A stretch of 64,000 bases of DNA, taken from assembly GCF_037203605.1 (NCBI RefSeq), contig NZ_JBBDHC010000001.1, positions 186,001 through 250,000 on the forward strand, written 5' to 3'. Positions 32,872 to 43,242 of the stretch are shown piece after piece (position 1 is the stretch's first letter; every line of letters starts with the position of its first letter). The notes beneath the pieces were generated by a model, which saw only the letters and a list, made by a program, of their open reading frames with translations, was not told the DNA's origin and did not search any database. The position numbers and the translations under genes are program-made. The DNA is from Denitratimonas tolerans. GTDB taxonomy: Bacteria; Pseudomonadota; Gammaproteobacteria; Xanthomonadales; Xanthomonadaceae.

Positions 32872-34179
32872 ATGAAAATCCTCGTCATCGGCTCGGGCGG
32901 GCGCGAACACGCGCTGGCGTGGAAGCTGGCGCAGTCGCCGCGCGTGGCCGAGGTCATCGTCGCGCCGGGCAACGCCGGCACTGCGACCGAGGCCAAATGC
33001 CGTAACGCGGCGGTGAAGGCGACCGATCTCGCCGGCCTGCTCGCGCTGGCGCAGCGCGAAGGCGTGGCGCTGACCGTGGTCGGGCCGGAAGGGCCGCTGG
33101 TGGCGGGCGTGGTGGACCGCTTCCGCGCCGCCGGGTTGCGCATCTTCGGGCCGACCGCCGCCGCCGCGCGGCTCGAAGGCAGCAAGGCGTTCGCCAAGGA
33201 TTTCCTCGCCCGGCACGGGATTCCCACCGCGTTCTACGCCGTGCATACCGACGTGGACGCGGCGCTGGCCTACGTGCGCGCCGCTTCCATCAAGAGCGGG
33301 GGCGCACCCATCGTGATCAAGGCCGACGGGCTGGCCGCCGGCAAGGGCGTGATCGTGGCGATGACGCTGGCCGAGGCCGAGGCCGCGGTGCGCGACATGC
33401 TTTCCGGCAACGCCTTCGGCGACGCCGGCGCGCGGGTGGTGATCGAGGAGTTCCTCGATGGCGAGGAGGCCAGCTTCATCTCGATGGTGGACGGCAAAAC
33501 CGCGTTGCCGCTCGCCACCAGCCAGGATCACAAGCGCGTGGGCGACGGCGACACCGGCCCCAACACCGGCGGCATGGGCGCGTATTCGCCCGCGCCGGTG
33601 GTCACGCCGGAACTCCACGCGCGGATCATGCGCGCGGTGGTGGAGCCGACCGTGGCCGGCATGGCCGCCGACGGCGTGCCGTTCACCGGCTTCCTCTACG
33701 CCGGGCTGATGATCGACGCCAGCGGCGCGCCCAAGGTGATCGAGTTCAACGCGCGCTTCGGCGATCCGGAAACCCAGCCGATCCTGATGCGGCTGGCCTC
33801 GGATTTGGTCGACCTTCTCGAGGCGGGCATCGATGGCCGCCTCGACGCCGTGGCGGCGCAGTGGGATCCACGCGCCGCGGTCGGCGTGGTGATGGCCTCG
33901 CGGCCCTATCCCGAAGCGCCCGTCACCGGCGAGGTGATTTCAGGTCTGGATGCCGTACCCGCTCAGGCCAAGGCCTTCCACGCCGGCACCGCGCTGGATG
34001 CGCAGGGCCGGGTGATCGCCAGCGGCGGGCGGGTGCTGTGCGTCACCGCGCTGGGCGACAGCGTCGCGCAGGCGCAGCAGCGCGCCTACGCGGGCGTGGA
34101 CGCGATCCACTGGAACAGCGAATTCCACCGCCGCGATATCGGCTGGCGCGCGCTGGCGCGCGAGCGCGGCGAAAGCTGA
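32872..34179 (+). CDS. purD: Phosphoribosylamine-glycine ligase
   Basis: A 435-residue ATP-grasp ligase that makes GAR from phosphoribosylamine and glycine. The N-terminal MKILVIGSGGREHALAWKL is diagnostic. The ATP-grasp core includes PIVIKADGLAAGKGVIVA and TSQDHKRVGDGDTGPNTGGMGAYSP, and the metal site is VIEFNARFGDPETQ. The ATG at 32872 is correct; the frame opens earlier at 32755 inside the repeated leader. It is convergent with the nfeD-like gene, and a single hairpin carries both stop codons. Confidence 0.97.
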   Translation: MKILVIGSGGREHALAWKLAQSPRVAEVIVAPGNAGTATEAKCRNAAVKATDLAGLLALAQREGVALTVVGPEGPLVAGVVDRFRAAGLRIFGPTAAAARLEGSKAFAKDFLARHGIPTAFYAVHTDVDAALAYVRAASIKSGGAPIVIKADGLAAGKGVIVAMTLAEAEAAVRDMLSGNAFGDAGARVVIEEFLDGEEASFISMVDGKTALPLATSQDHKRVGDGDTGPNTGGMGAYSPAPVVTPELHARIMRAVVEPTVAGMAADGVPFTGFLYAGLMIDASGAPKVIEFNARFGDPETQPILMRLASDLVDLLEAGIDGRLDAVAAQWDPRAAVGVVMASRPYPEAPVTGEVISGLDAVPAQAKAFHAGTALDAQGRVIASGGRVLCVTALGDSVAQAQQRAYAGVDAIHWNSEFHRRDIGWRALARERGES

Positions 34180-34198
34180 GCGGCCGCACGGCCGCTCA
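34177..34198. terminator. Shared hairpin containing both purD and nfeD stop codons
   Basis: A perfect 9-bp stem, TGAGCGGCC (34177-34185) and GGCCGCTCA (34190-34198) with loop GCAC. The left arm starts with the purD TGA and the right arm ends with the complement of the nfeD TGA. No T run follows on either side, so it may act as a transcription or 3'-end barrier rather than a classical terminator. Confidence 0.55.
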
Positions 34199-34636
34199 AT
34201 CCACCGGCACCACGCGCAGGGTCATGGCCTCAGCGGCGACGACGCGCACGCTGGCACCTTCCGGCAGGTCCGGGCCTTCGACCACCCAGTAGGCGTCATC
34301 GGCGTGGACCTGGCCGCGTCCGTTGGCGATGGCCCGCGTGAGCGGCAGGATGCGGCCCACCAGCTGGGCGGAGCGGCGGTTGAGCAGCGGCGCATCGTTG
34401 CGCTGCTGGCGACGTCCGCGTGCTTTCCAACCCAGGCCCACCGACAGCATCGCCAGGACGGCGAACAGGATGGCCTGCGCGGTGAGGCTCAGGCTCGGCA
34501 GGATCCAGTCGACCAGCGCCATGGCGGCGGCGGCGAAGCCCAGCCACAGCAGGAACGCGCCGGGCAGCACCGCTTCGGCGGCGAACAGCGCCAGCGCCAG
34601 GCCGGCCCAGAACCACGGAGACGACACCCAGTCCAT
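34196..34636 (-). CDS. Short NfeD-family membrane protein
   Basis: A 146-residue protein with two or three N-terminal hydrophobic helices (about residues 8-70: FWAGLALALFAAEAVLPGAFLLWLG and LTAQAILFAVLAML). A C-terminal OB-fold follows (about 85-145: LVGRILPLTRAIANGRGQVHADDAYWVVEGPDLPEGASVRVV). It starts 8 bp after the stop of the SPFH gene, the usual QmcA-NfeD (YbbK-YbbL-type) pair. The family is thought to work with stomatin-like proteins in membrane organisation. Confidence 0.9.
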   Translation of the reverse strand: MDWVSSPWFWAGLALALFAAEAVLPGAFLLWLGFAAAAMALVDWILPSLSLTAQAILFAVLAMLSVGLGWKARGRRQQRNDAPLLNRRSAQLVGRILPLTRAIANGRGQVHADDAYWVVEGPDLPEGASVRVVAAEAMTLRVVPVD

Positions 34637-34644
34637 GGCTCACC

Positions 34645-35661
34645 TCAGCCCGCGGCCGGCGGCTGCGGCCGGGCCGGCTGCGGCGGCCTCGGCGCGGGCG
34701 GCGGATCGGTGGTGAACACGGCGCGCTGCGGGGCCTTGGCTGCCGGCGGGCGCGGCGGCGCGTCCGGCCCGACCGCGCGGGTCAGCTCCACGATGCCGGC
34801 CAGCGAGCCGAGCACGCCGGTGGTTTCCATCGGCAGCAGCAGGGTTTTCTGGTTGGGCGAATGGGCGAAGTCCTTGAGCGCCTCCACGTACTTTTGCGCG
34901 ACGAAATAGTTGATCGCCTGCAGGTCGCCCTGGGCAATGGCCTCGGACACCATCGTGGTGGCCTTGGCCTCGGCTTCGGCCAGGCGCTCGCGCGCCTCGG
35001 CGTCGCGGAAGGCGGCTTCGCGCCGGCCTTCGGCATCCAGCACCACGGCCTGCTTCTCGCCCTCGGCCTTGAGGATGGCGGCGGCGCGGAAGCCTTCGGC
35101 ATCGAGAATGTTGGCGCGCTTCTCGCGCTCTGCCTTCATCTGCCGCGCCATCGAATCGATCAGGTCGCGCGGCGGCTGGATGTCCTTGATCTCGATGCGG
35201 TTGACCTTCACGCCCCAGGGGTGGGTGGCCTGATCGACCACCGCCAGCAGGCGCGAGTTGATCTCGTCGCGCTTGGAGAGCGATTCGTCCAGGTCCATCG
35301 CACCCAGCACGGTGCGGATGTTGGTCATGACGAGATTGAGGATGGCGACTTCCAGCTCGGCCACCTCGTAGGCCGCCTTGGCTGCGTCCAGCACCTGGAA
35401 GAACACCACGCCATCGACCTTCACCACGGCGTTGTCCTTGGTGATGACGTCCTGACTGGGCACGTCGAGCACCTGCTCCATCATGTTCATCTTGCGGCCG
35501 ATCGCGTCGATCCACGGGATGATGAAGCCCAGCCCCGGCGACAGCGTGTGGGTGTAGCGGCCGAAGCGCTGCACCGTGTATTCGTAGCCCTGGGGCACCG
35601 ATTTCACGCCGCGGAAGATCGTGATGACGACAAAGGCCATCAGTATCCAGATGAAGATCAT
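34645..35661 (-). CDS. qmcA: SPFH/stomatin-like protein QmcA
   Basis: A 338-residue membrane-anchored SPFH-domain protein. One N-terminal helix (MIFIWILMAFVVITIF) is followed by the SPFH domain (about residues 18-190: VPQGYEYTVQRFGRYTHTLSPGL ... NRIEIKDIQPP). An Ala/Glu-rich coiled coil (about 195-255) and a Pro-rich tail (about 300-338) complete it. It forms an operon with the NfeD-like gene. The ATG at 35661 is chosen because it places the helix at the N-terminus. Confidence 0.92.
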   Translation of the reverse strand: MIFIWILMAFVVITIFRGVKSVPQGYEYTVQRFGRYTHTLSPGLGFIIPWIDAIGRKMNMMEQVLDVPSQDVITKDNAVVKVDGVVFFQVLDAAKAAYEVAELEVAILNLVMTNIRTVLGAMDLDESLSKRDEINSRLLAVVDQATHPWGVKVNRIEIKDIQPPRDLIDSMARQMKAEREKRANILDAEGFRAAAILKAEGEKQAVVLDAEGRREAAFRDAEARERLAEAEAKATTMVSEAIAQGDLQAINYFVAQKYVEALKDFAHSPNQKTLLLPMETTGVLGSLAGIVELTRAVGPDAPPRPPAAKAPQRAVFTTDPPPAPRPPQPARPQPPAAG

Positions 35662-35755
35662 GTGCGTGCCTCCCGACAATGGTGTGGGCATTCTAGACGA
35701 GCGGACGCGGCGGCTGTGACGGCTCGCGCCACGCTTCGCCACGTCCGCGCGACGC

Positions 35756-37537
<1,782 letters not shown>

Positions 37538-37675
37538 TGCAGCATTTTCCCACGGCGAGGCGATCGATCTCGACTGCTGTCGCTGGAGGTGGCTTGCCTG
37601 CGAATGAGCTTCCGCCAAGCTCTGTCTCGCGCCAAATCCCGCTATCGTGACGCATTGTCTTCTGCCTGCGTGCCG

Positions 37676-38215
37676 ATGCTCATCGCCTTCAACAAGCCCT
37701 ACGGCGTGCTGTGCCAGTTCACCGACCGCAGCCAGCCGCCGCGCCCCACGCTCGCCGGCTTCGGCCTGCCGCCGGGGGTGTATCCGGCCGGGCGGCTGGA
37801 CTTCGACTCCGAAGGCCTGCTGCTGCTGACCGACGACGGCGGCCTCGCGCACCGCATCACCGATCCGCGCCATCGCGAGGAAAAGTCCTATCTGGTACAG
37901 GTGGAAGGCGAACCGGACGAGGCCGCGCTGGAGGCGCTGCGCGCCGGCGTCGCGCTCAACGACGGCCGCACCCGTCCCGCGCGCGTGCGGCGCGTGGAGG
38001 CACCCGGCTGGCTCTGGAAGCGTGATCCACCCGTGCGCTTCCGCAAGAGCGTGCCGGACAGCTTCCTCGAACTAGCCATCAGCGAAGGCCGCAACCGCCA
38101 GGTGCGCCGCATGACCGCCGCCGTCGGCCATCCCACCCTGCGGCTGGTGCGCCTCGCCGTCGGCCACCACGCGCTGGACGGCCTCGCGCCGGGGGCGTGG
38201 CGGGTGGTCGGATAG
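37676..38215 (+). CDS. rluE: 23S rRNA pseudouridine synthase RluE
   Basis: A 179-residue RsuA-family pseudouridine synthase without an S4 domain, matching RluE (23S rRNA U2457 in Escherichia coli). The N-terminal LIAFNKPYGVLCQFTD, the catalytic Asp in GRLDFDSEGLLLLT, and the C-terminal ISEGRNRQVRRMTAAVGHPTLRLVR are clear. The ATG at 37676 begins at the domain edge. An in-frame ATG at 37604 would add 24 residues and cannot be excluded. It is divergent from the ABC exporter. Confidence 0.94.
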   Translation: MLIAFNKPYGVLCQFTDRSQPPRPTLAGFGLPPGVYPAGRLDFDSEGLLLLTDDGGLAHRITDPRHREEKSYLVQVEGEPDEAALEALRAGVALNDGRTRPARVRRVEAPGWLWKRDPPVRFRKSVPDSFLELAISEGRNRQVRRMTAAVGHPTLRLVRLAVGHHALDGLAPGAWRVVG

Positions 38216-38335
38216 GCCCCGAATATCGCGGGGCGTTTGTGCCGCGATGCAGGAACGACCTTGATCGCGACAGGGCGTCTGAGAATGACTTGCGTCAATT
38301 TCATGGACGCAGCGGTGCGATAGCGTGGCGCGACC

Positions 38336-39586
38336 ATGAGCGGGAAGGGGAAACGGGATATGGACGAGGCGCTGGAGCGAGGCCGGCTGCGGGTCGCTGG
38401 ATTCACCAATCCGGAAATGGAGTACCAGCTTCTTCGGCAGCTCGGCGCGATCCGCTACGGCGGCGCGGCGCTGGGCGAATGCCTGGGCCTGGCGCAGCAG
38501 ATCGAAGACGGCAATCCGCAAAGCTGGGTCGACGCGTTTGCAGCCGCGGCGGCGCGCCAGCAAGCGGACGCGGAGCGGCGCGCGGCGCGCGGGCATGCGA
38601 TCAGCGCGCGCGACGGTTTGCTGGTGGCCTGCAACAGCTGGCGGGCGGCCGAGTACTACGCCGCCGCCGACGATCCGCGCCATGCGCAGTACGGGTTGGC
38701 CAGCCGCGACTGCTTTCTGGCCGCGATGCGCGTCGGTGGGCACCACTGCGAGGAAGTCACCCTGCCCTGCGGCAGCCTCGGCCTGCCGGCCTACTATCTG
38801 CTGCCAGCCAAGGTGGGAACCGAACCCGGCAAAACGCTGATGATCATCAGCGGCTACGACGGCACGCTGGAGGAAACCTGGCTCGCCTACGGCCGCGCGG
38901 CGCTGGAGCGCGGCTACCGCGTGCTGCTGTTCACCGGGCCGGGCCAGATGGACACGCTGCGCTTTCATCCGGGGCTGGAATTCGCGCCGGACTTCGAGCG
39001 CGTCGGCACGCCCGCGGTGGACTACCTTCTGGGCCGCGCGGAAACGGATCGCGCGCGCATCGCGCTGATGGGCATCAGCTTCGGCGGCTATTTCGCCACC
39101 CGCATCGCGGTGCACGAGCCGCGCATCCGCGCGCTGATCCCCAATTCCCCGATCCTGGACCTGCACGCCTACATGACCTCGTTCGCGGGCTTCGATCCGG
39201 CGCGGATGCCCGATGCCGATGACTTTGGCGTGGCCGATCTCGAGCGGATTCCGGAAGACATCATGCCCGTCCAGACGCGGCTGATGTCGCGCAACCTGAT
39301 GCTGCGCGTGGGCGGCGGCAGCTTCAAGGCCGCCTACCGGCGGCTGCAGGCATTCCGGATCGGGGACGAGGAGCTGGCCGGCCTGCGCTGCGCCTCGCTG
39401 GCGCTGGCGGGCGAAGGCGAGGGGCGCGAGCCGATAGCGCAGTACCGGCGCTTTCTGGCCCGGGTGCCGCGCGCGACCGGGCACCTGTTCGGCAAGGATG
39501 AAGGTGCCGAGGGGCACTGCCAATCGGGCAACCTGGCGTTTTCCGCGGCGGTTTCGATGGACTGGCTCAACGAGACCTTTGCCTGA
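38336..39586 (+). CDS. FrsA-like alpha/beta hydrolase
   Basis: A 416-residue protein with a helical N-terminal cap (about residues 1-140) and an alpha/beta hydrolase domain. The nucleophile is S248 in GISFGGYFA, and an upstream strand has LMIISGYDGTLEETW. The C-terminal His is probably in GAEGHCQSGN. The layout resembles FrsA and dihydropseudooxynicotine-hydrolase-type esterases that cut C-C or ester bonds. The substrate is unknown. It is convergent with the next gene, and a small GACCGG-GAAA-CCGGTC hairpin overlaps its stop codon. Confidence 0.8.
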   Translation: MSGKGKRDMDEALERGRLRVAGFTNPEMEYQLLRQLGAIRYGGAALGECLGLAQQIEDGNPQSWVDAFAAAAARQQADAERRAARGHAISARDGLLVACNSWRAAEYYAAADDPRHAQYGLASRDCFLAAMRVGGHHCEEVTLPCGSLGLPAYYLLPAKVGTEPGKTLMIISGYDGTLEETWLAYGRAALERGYRVLLFTGPGQMDTLRFHPGLEFAPDFERVGTPAVDYLLGRAETDRARIALMGISFGGYFATRIAVHEPRIRALIPNSPILDLHAYMTSFAGFDPARMPDADDFGVADLERIPEDIMPVQTRLMSRNLMLRVGGGSFKAAYRRLQAFRIGDEELAGLRCASLALAGEGEGREPIAQYRRFLARVPRATGHLFGKDEGAEGHCQSGNLAFSAAVSMDWLNETFA

Positions 39587-39605
39587 CCGGGAAACCGGTC
39601 GCTTT
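39585..39605. terminator. Small tetraloop hairpin between convergent hydrolase genes
   Basis: GACCGG (39585-39590), GNRA-type loop GAAA and CCGGTC (39595-39600) are followed by GCTTTC. The first arm overlaps the TGA stop (39584-39586). It lies in a 20-bp convergent gap and is a plausible weak bidirectional 3' end. Confidence 0.45.
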
Positions 39606-39606
39606 C

Positions 39607-41025
39607 TCAGCGCCCGGCGTCCATCACCACCAGCGCCAGCTCGGCGTGGTCGCTGCCGTGGGCGTTGCTGGCGCTGATTCGCAGCGCAAAAGTACCGGCC
39701 TCGTACACGGTGCCGTGGATCACGCCGCGCCGCGCATCCAGCGCCAGCCCCGGCGGCAGCCCCATGACCTCGAAGGACACCACCGGATTCCGGACTGCGA
39801 TCCGATGGTGCCATGGTCTTCCGACCGGTGCCTGCACGCGCGCGGTCGCGCCGAGCAGCGGCTCGCGTGCGCCGTGGCGCAACCGCCAGGCGTTCAGCCG
39901 CAGGCGCGCGTTCTCGCGCAGGTCGAGCCAGAAGAGCGCGATGTCGAAGACGTGGAGGTTGCGCCCGCCGAACACGCCGCCGTCGTCGAAGCATGTCGCC
40001 GGCAGCACGCCCGGCGAGACGCGCGTGTAGCCGCCCCGCAGGATGGTCGAGACCTGCTGCGGCAGCAGCGCGGCATAGGTCTCCCGGGTGCCGAACGGCA
40101 CCGCGCCGCGGTGCCGGCGCGCCGGCGTGCGGGCGCGTCGGGCATCCCAGCTCACCGGATTCATCCCGGCGAGCGGCCCGTCGGGCGGCGCGATCCAGCG
40201 CTGCGCGGCGCGACTCCAGTACGCGTTGTCCTGCCGCCACTGCGCAATTTCCTCCGGCTGCGCCCCCTCGCCGAAGGTTTGCCAGATGGCCACGCAGCCC
40301 ACCTGCGACGGACGCTCGCAGGGCGGCAGGCGGATCAGGTCGTCCCGGAAGAATGCGCGCGGGATCGGCTGCCCGGGCAGGTAGGCGGCGACCAGCAGGT
40401 CTTCCATCGGCGTGCCCTGGATCGCCTCCAACAGCAGGCGCTGGGCGTGGTTGGTGCCCTGGCTGTGGCCCACCAGAAAGAAGGGGCGGCCCTGGTTGTA
40501 GTGCGTCGCGTAGTGTCGGAACGCGGCCAGCACGTCGGCGTAAGCGAGGTTGAGCGGGGCCTGCTGCGCCTGCGCGTCCAGCGCATAGGTCGACAAGGTG
40601 ATCTGGCGGTAGCGCGGCGCGTACACTCGCGCCACCGCGTTGAACGGCGTGGCCTGGGTGAGCAGCATCAGTTCGGCCATGTGGTTGGCGTCCGCATCAT
40701 CCAGCGACGCATTGCGCACGTCTTCGCGCATCGCCGTGGTCGGATGCACATAGAACACGTCGGCCACCGCCTGTGCCTGCAGATCGGAAAACCCCGCGCC
40801 GCGCGGCGTCGCCATCGCCGCCGACGGATGATCGGGAAGCGCCAGCCAGTGATCGGCCTGACCGTAGTCCAACGCCGCCCCGATCGGCACGTCGCCGCCC
40901 TGCGCGTGCGGCGCAGCACCCAGCCATCCGATCAGGAGCCCCACGGCGCACGCACCGCGCAGGCTGCGAAGCCGCCGGCGCGCGGATCGCGCCATCGTGT
41001 TCCATCGCGGATCGGGAAGCGTCAT
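39607..41025 (-). CDS. DUF3089 lipase-like protein with C-terminal Ig-type domain
   Basis: A 472-residue secreted protein. A signal-like segment (about residues 12-42) is followed by a DUF3089 alpha/beta hydrolase domain with VFYVHPTTAMRED and the nucleophile S188 in VGHSQGTNHAQ. The last 90 residues (NPVVSFEVMGLPPGLALDARRGVIHGTVYEAGTF) are a putative Ig/cadherin-like domain of the He_PIG type. The start may be 41025 or the in-frame ATG at 40995, which gives a tighter signal peptide. Substrate is unknown. It is followed at a distance by glmS in the same direction, probably not co-transcribed. Confidence 0.8.
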   Translation of the reverse strand: MTLPDPRWNTMARSARRRLRSLRGACAVGLLIGWLGAAPHAQGGDVPIGAALDYGQADHWLALPDHPSAAMATPRGAGFSDLQAQAVADVFYVHPTTAMREDVRNASLDDADANHMAELMLLTQATPFNAVARVYAPRYRQITLSTYALDAQAQQAPLNLAYADVLAAFRHYATHYNQGRPFFLVGHSQGTNHAQRLLLEAIQGTPMEDLLVAAYLPGQPIPRAFFRDDLIRLPPCERPSQVGCVAIWQTFGEGAQPEEIAQWRQDNAYWSRAAQRWIAPPDGPLAGMNPVSWDARRARTPARRHRGAVPFGTRETYAALLPQQVSTILRGGYTRVSPGVLPATCFDDGGVFGGRNLHVFDIALFWLDLRENARLRLNAWRLRHGAREPLLGATARVQAPVGRPWHHRIAVRNPVVSFEVMGLPPGLALDARRGVIHGTVYEAGTFALRISASNAHGSDHAELALVVMDAGR

Positions 41026-41216
41026 CGCGGTCTCCTCGGGCAGGAAGGGTGCGGAACCCCGCGGCGGACGTGGCGATCCCGGCACCGCCAGCTTAGGTGC
41101 CAGCCCGCGTCGCGCATAGCGCCGGCTGCCGCGCGGGCTTCGGCCCGGCGTCGGGCCACACCGCTTGCGGCCTTGCGGATCCTGGCCGCAGGTCCGGCAA
41201 CCCGCCGCCGCAGCGC

Positions 41217-43049
41217 TTATTCCACCGTCACGCTCTTGGCCAGATTGCGCGGCTTGTCGACGTCGGTGCCGCGCGCCAGGGCGGTGTGATAGGCAAGCAG
41301 CTGCACCGGGATCGCGTGCACGATGGGAGACAGGATCCCGACGTGGCGCGGGGTGCGGATGACGTGCACGCCTTCGGACTGGGTGAAGCTGCTGTCGGCG
41401 TCGGCGAAGACGAACATCTCGCCGCCGCGCGCGCGCACTTCCTGGATGTTGGATTTCACCTTTTCCAGGAGCGCGTCGTTGGGCGCGATGACGACCACCG
41501 GCATGGCCTCGTCCACCAGCGCCAGCGGGCCATGCTTGAGCTCGCCGGCGGGGTAGCCTTCGGCGTGGATGTAGGAAATTTCCTTGAGCTTCAACGCGCC
41601 TTCCAGCGCGATCGGATAGTGCGTGCCGCGGCCGAGGAACAGGGCGTGCTGGCGCGGCGCGAATTTTTCCGCCCACGACGCCACCTGCGGCTCCAGGTTG
41701 AGCGCGTGCTGCACGCTGCCGGGCAGATGCCGCAGGTCATCGAGCAGCGCCGCTTCGCGTTCGGCATCGACCTGCCCGCGCAGTTTTCCGAGCGTGACCG
41801 CCAGCGCGAACAGCGCCACCAGCTGCGTGGTGAAGGCCTTGGTGGACGCCACGCCGATTTCCGCACCGGCACGGGTGTGGAACACCAGCCGGCTGGCGCG
41901 CGGGATGGCGCTCTCGGGCACGTTGCAGATCGACAGGGTCTTGTCCTGTCCCTGCGCCTTGGCGTATTTGAGCGCCTCCATCGTGTCCAGGGTTTCGCCG
42001 GACTGGGAGATGGTGACGATGAGCTGTTTCGGGTTCGCCACCACGCGGCGATAGCGGTATTCGCTGGCGATGTCGACGGCGCAGGGAAGACCGGCGAGCG
42101 CTTCGATCCAGTAGCGCGCGGTCAGGCCGGCGTAATAGCTGGTGCCGCAGGCCAGAACCTGCACCGAGTCCACGTCGGCGAGAAGCCGCGCGGCGTCCGC
42201 TCCGAACAGCACCGCGTCGAACCCGCCGGCATCGACGATGCCCTCCACGGTGTCGCCGATGGCGCGCGGCTGCTCGTGGATCTCCTTCTGCATGAAGTGG
42301 CGGTACGGGCCCAGCTCGAGCGAGGCGAGCGAGACATCGGAGACGTGCACCTCGCGCGTGACGGGCGCATCGTCGGCATCGAACACCCGCACCGCATCGC
42401 AGCTCAGCTCGGCGGTGTCGCCCTCCTCCAGGAAGATCACCCGGCGGGTGGCGGAAACGATCGCGGAAACGTCGGAAGCGACGAAGTTCTCGCCGTCGCC
42501 CAGGCCGACCAGCAGGGGACAGCCCACGCGCGCGGCCACCAGGGTGAAAGGATCGCGCCGGTCGATCACCGCCAGCGCGTAGGCACCGTGCAGCTCCTTC
42601 ACCGCCTGCTGCAAGGCGCCGATCAGGCTGGCGCCCCGCGCGCGGTGGTGGTGGATGAGGTGGGCGATGACTTCGGTATCGGTCTGCGATTCGAACCGGT
42701 AGCCAAGCGCGATCAGGCGCTCGCGCTGCGCCTCGTGGTTCTCGATGATGCCGTTGTGCACCAGCGCCAGCTCGCCATGGCTGATGTGCGGGTGCGCGTT
42801 GGATTCGGTGACGCCGCCGTGCGTGGCCCAGCGGGTGTGGCCGATGCCGAGGTGGGCGATCAGCCCTTCGGCCAGCGCAGCGGCTTCCATCTCGGCCACG
42901 CGCCCGGTGCGGCGCACGCGGTGCACGTCCTCGTTGGCGATCACCGCGATGCCGGCCGAATCATAGCCACGGTATTCCAGCCGCTTGAGGCCATCGACCA
43001 GCAGGGGAACGACGTCACGATGGGCGATGGCGCCGACGATTCCACACAT
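41217..43049 (-). CDS. glmS: Glutamine-fructose-6-phosphate aminotransferase
   Basis: A 610-residue enzyme that makes glucosamine-6-phosphate for peptidoglycan and LPS. The N-terminal glutaminase has the nucleophile C2 (MCGIVGAIA), RLEYRGYDSAGIA and HTRWATHGGV. Two SIS domains follow (ACGTSYYAGL and LFLGRGTHYPIALEGALKLKEISYIHAE), and the C-terminus ends NLAKSVTVE. Length is normal. It is divergent from the efflux operon across 193 bp. In many relatives glmS follows the atp-glmU block; here it lies 11 kb upstream of atp, in the opposite direction. Confidence 0.98.
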   Translation of the reverse strand: MCGIVGAIAHRDVVPLLVDGLKRLEYRGYDSAGIAVIANEDVHRVRRTGRVAEMEAAALAEGLIAHLGIGHTRWATHGGVTESNAHPHISHGELALVHNGIIENHEAQRERLIALGYRFESQTDTEVIAHLIHHHRARGASLIGALQQAVKELHGAYALAVIDRRDPFTLVAARVGCPLLVGLGDGENFVASDVSAIVSATRRVIFLEEGDTAELSCDAVRVFDADDAPVTREVHVSDVSLASLELGPYRHFMQKEIHEQPRAIGDTVEGIVDAGGFDAVLFGADAARLLADVDSVQVLACGTSYYAGLTARYWIEALAGLPCAVDIASEYRYRRVVANPKQLIVTISQSGETLDTMEALKYAKAQGQDKTLSICNVPESAIPRASRLVFHTRAGAEIGVASTKAFTTQLVALFALAVTLGKLRGQVDAEREAALLDDLRHLPGSVQHALNLEPQVASWAEKFAPRQHALFLGRGTHYPIALEGALKLKEISYIHAEGYPAGELKHGPLALVDEAMPVVVIAPNDALLEKVKSNIQEVRARGGEMFVFADADSSFTQSEGVHVIRTPRHVGILSPIVHAIPVQLLAYHTALARGTDVDKPRNLAKSVTVE

Positions 43050-43116
43050 GGAGCTTCTCAAGGGCGGGACGGGGCGGGAAGTATCGCATGCACCCCGTCC
43101 GGGGATTGTGGCAAAC

Positions 43117-43128
43117 GTCCGGCCGGAC
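43117..43128. promoter_or_regulatory. Candidate upstream activator site of the sigma-54 promoter
   Basis: A perfect 12-bp palindrome, GTCCGGCCGGAC, is centred about 97 bp upstream of the predicted transcription start. A related imperfect one, CCCCGTCCGGGG, lies at 43093-43104. The position is typical for NtrC-type enhancers. It is inferred from symmetry and context only and could instead serve glmS. Confidence 0.4.
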
Positions 43129-43193
43129 AGGGCGGACAGCGGGCGGGATATAAAAAACACTGCAAAAACAAATGGCTGCGGCGGATAAATGGT

Positions 43194-43209
43194 TGGCATG
43201 CATCCTGCC
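43194..43209 (+). promoter_or_regulatory. Candidate -24/-12 (sigma-54) promoter of the efflux operon
   Basis: TGGCATG (43194-43200), four bases, then CTGCC (43205-43209). The invariant GG and GC are present at the correct spacing, and 9 of 12 positions match TGGCACG-N4-TTGCW. The predicted start is near 43220, about 23 bp before the ATG at 43243. The same operon encodes a sigma-54-dependent activator. Confidence 0.6.
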
Positions 43210-43242
43210 TTATGAACAGGAGTATCCCGATCCGAGCCCTCC

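Noticed and set aside
41076..41096. A possible sigma-54 element upstream of the DUF3089 gene (minus strand, TGGCACC ... CTGGC)
   Set aside because: The GC of the -12 element is missing at the required spacing, so it does not meet the invariant positions.
41026..41216. A possible glmS ribozyme or riboswitch
   Set aside because: This region is downstream of glmS. The glmS leader (43050 upward) is short and shows no ribozyme core, which is in any case restricted mainly to Firmicutes.
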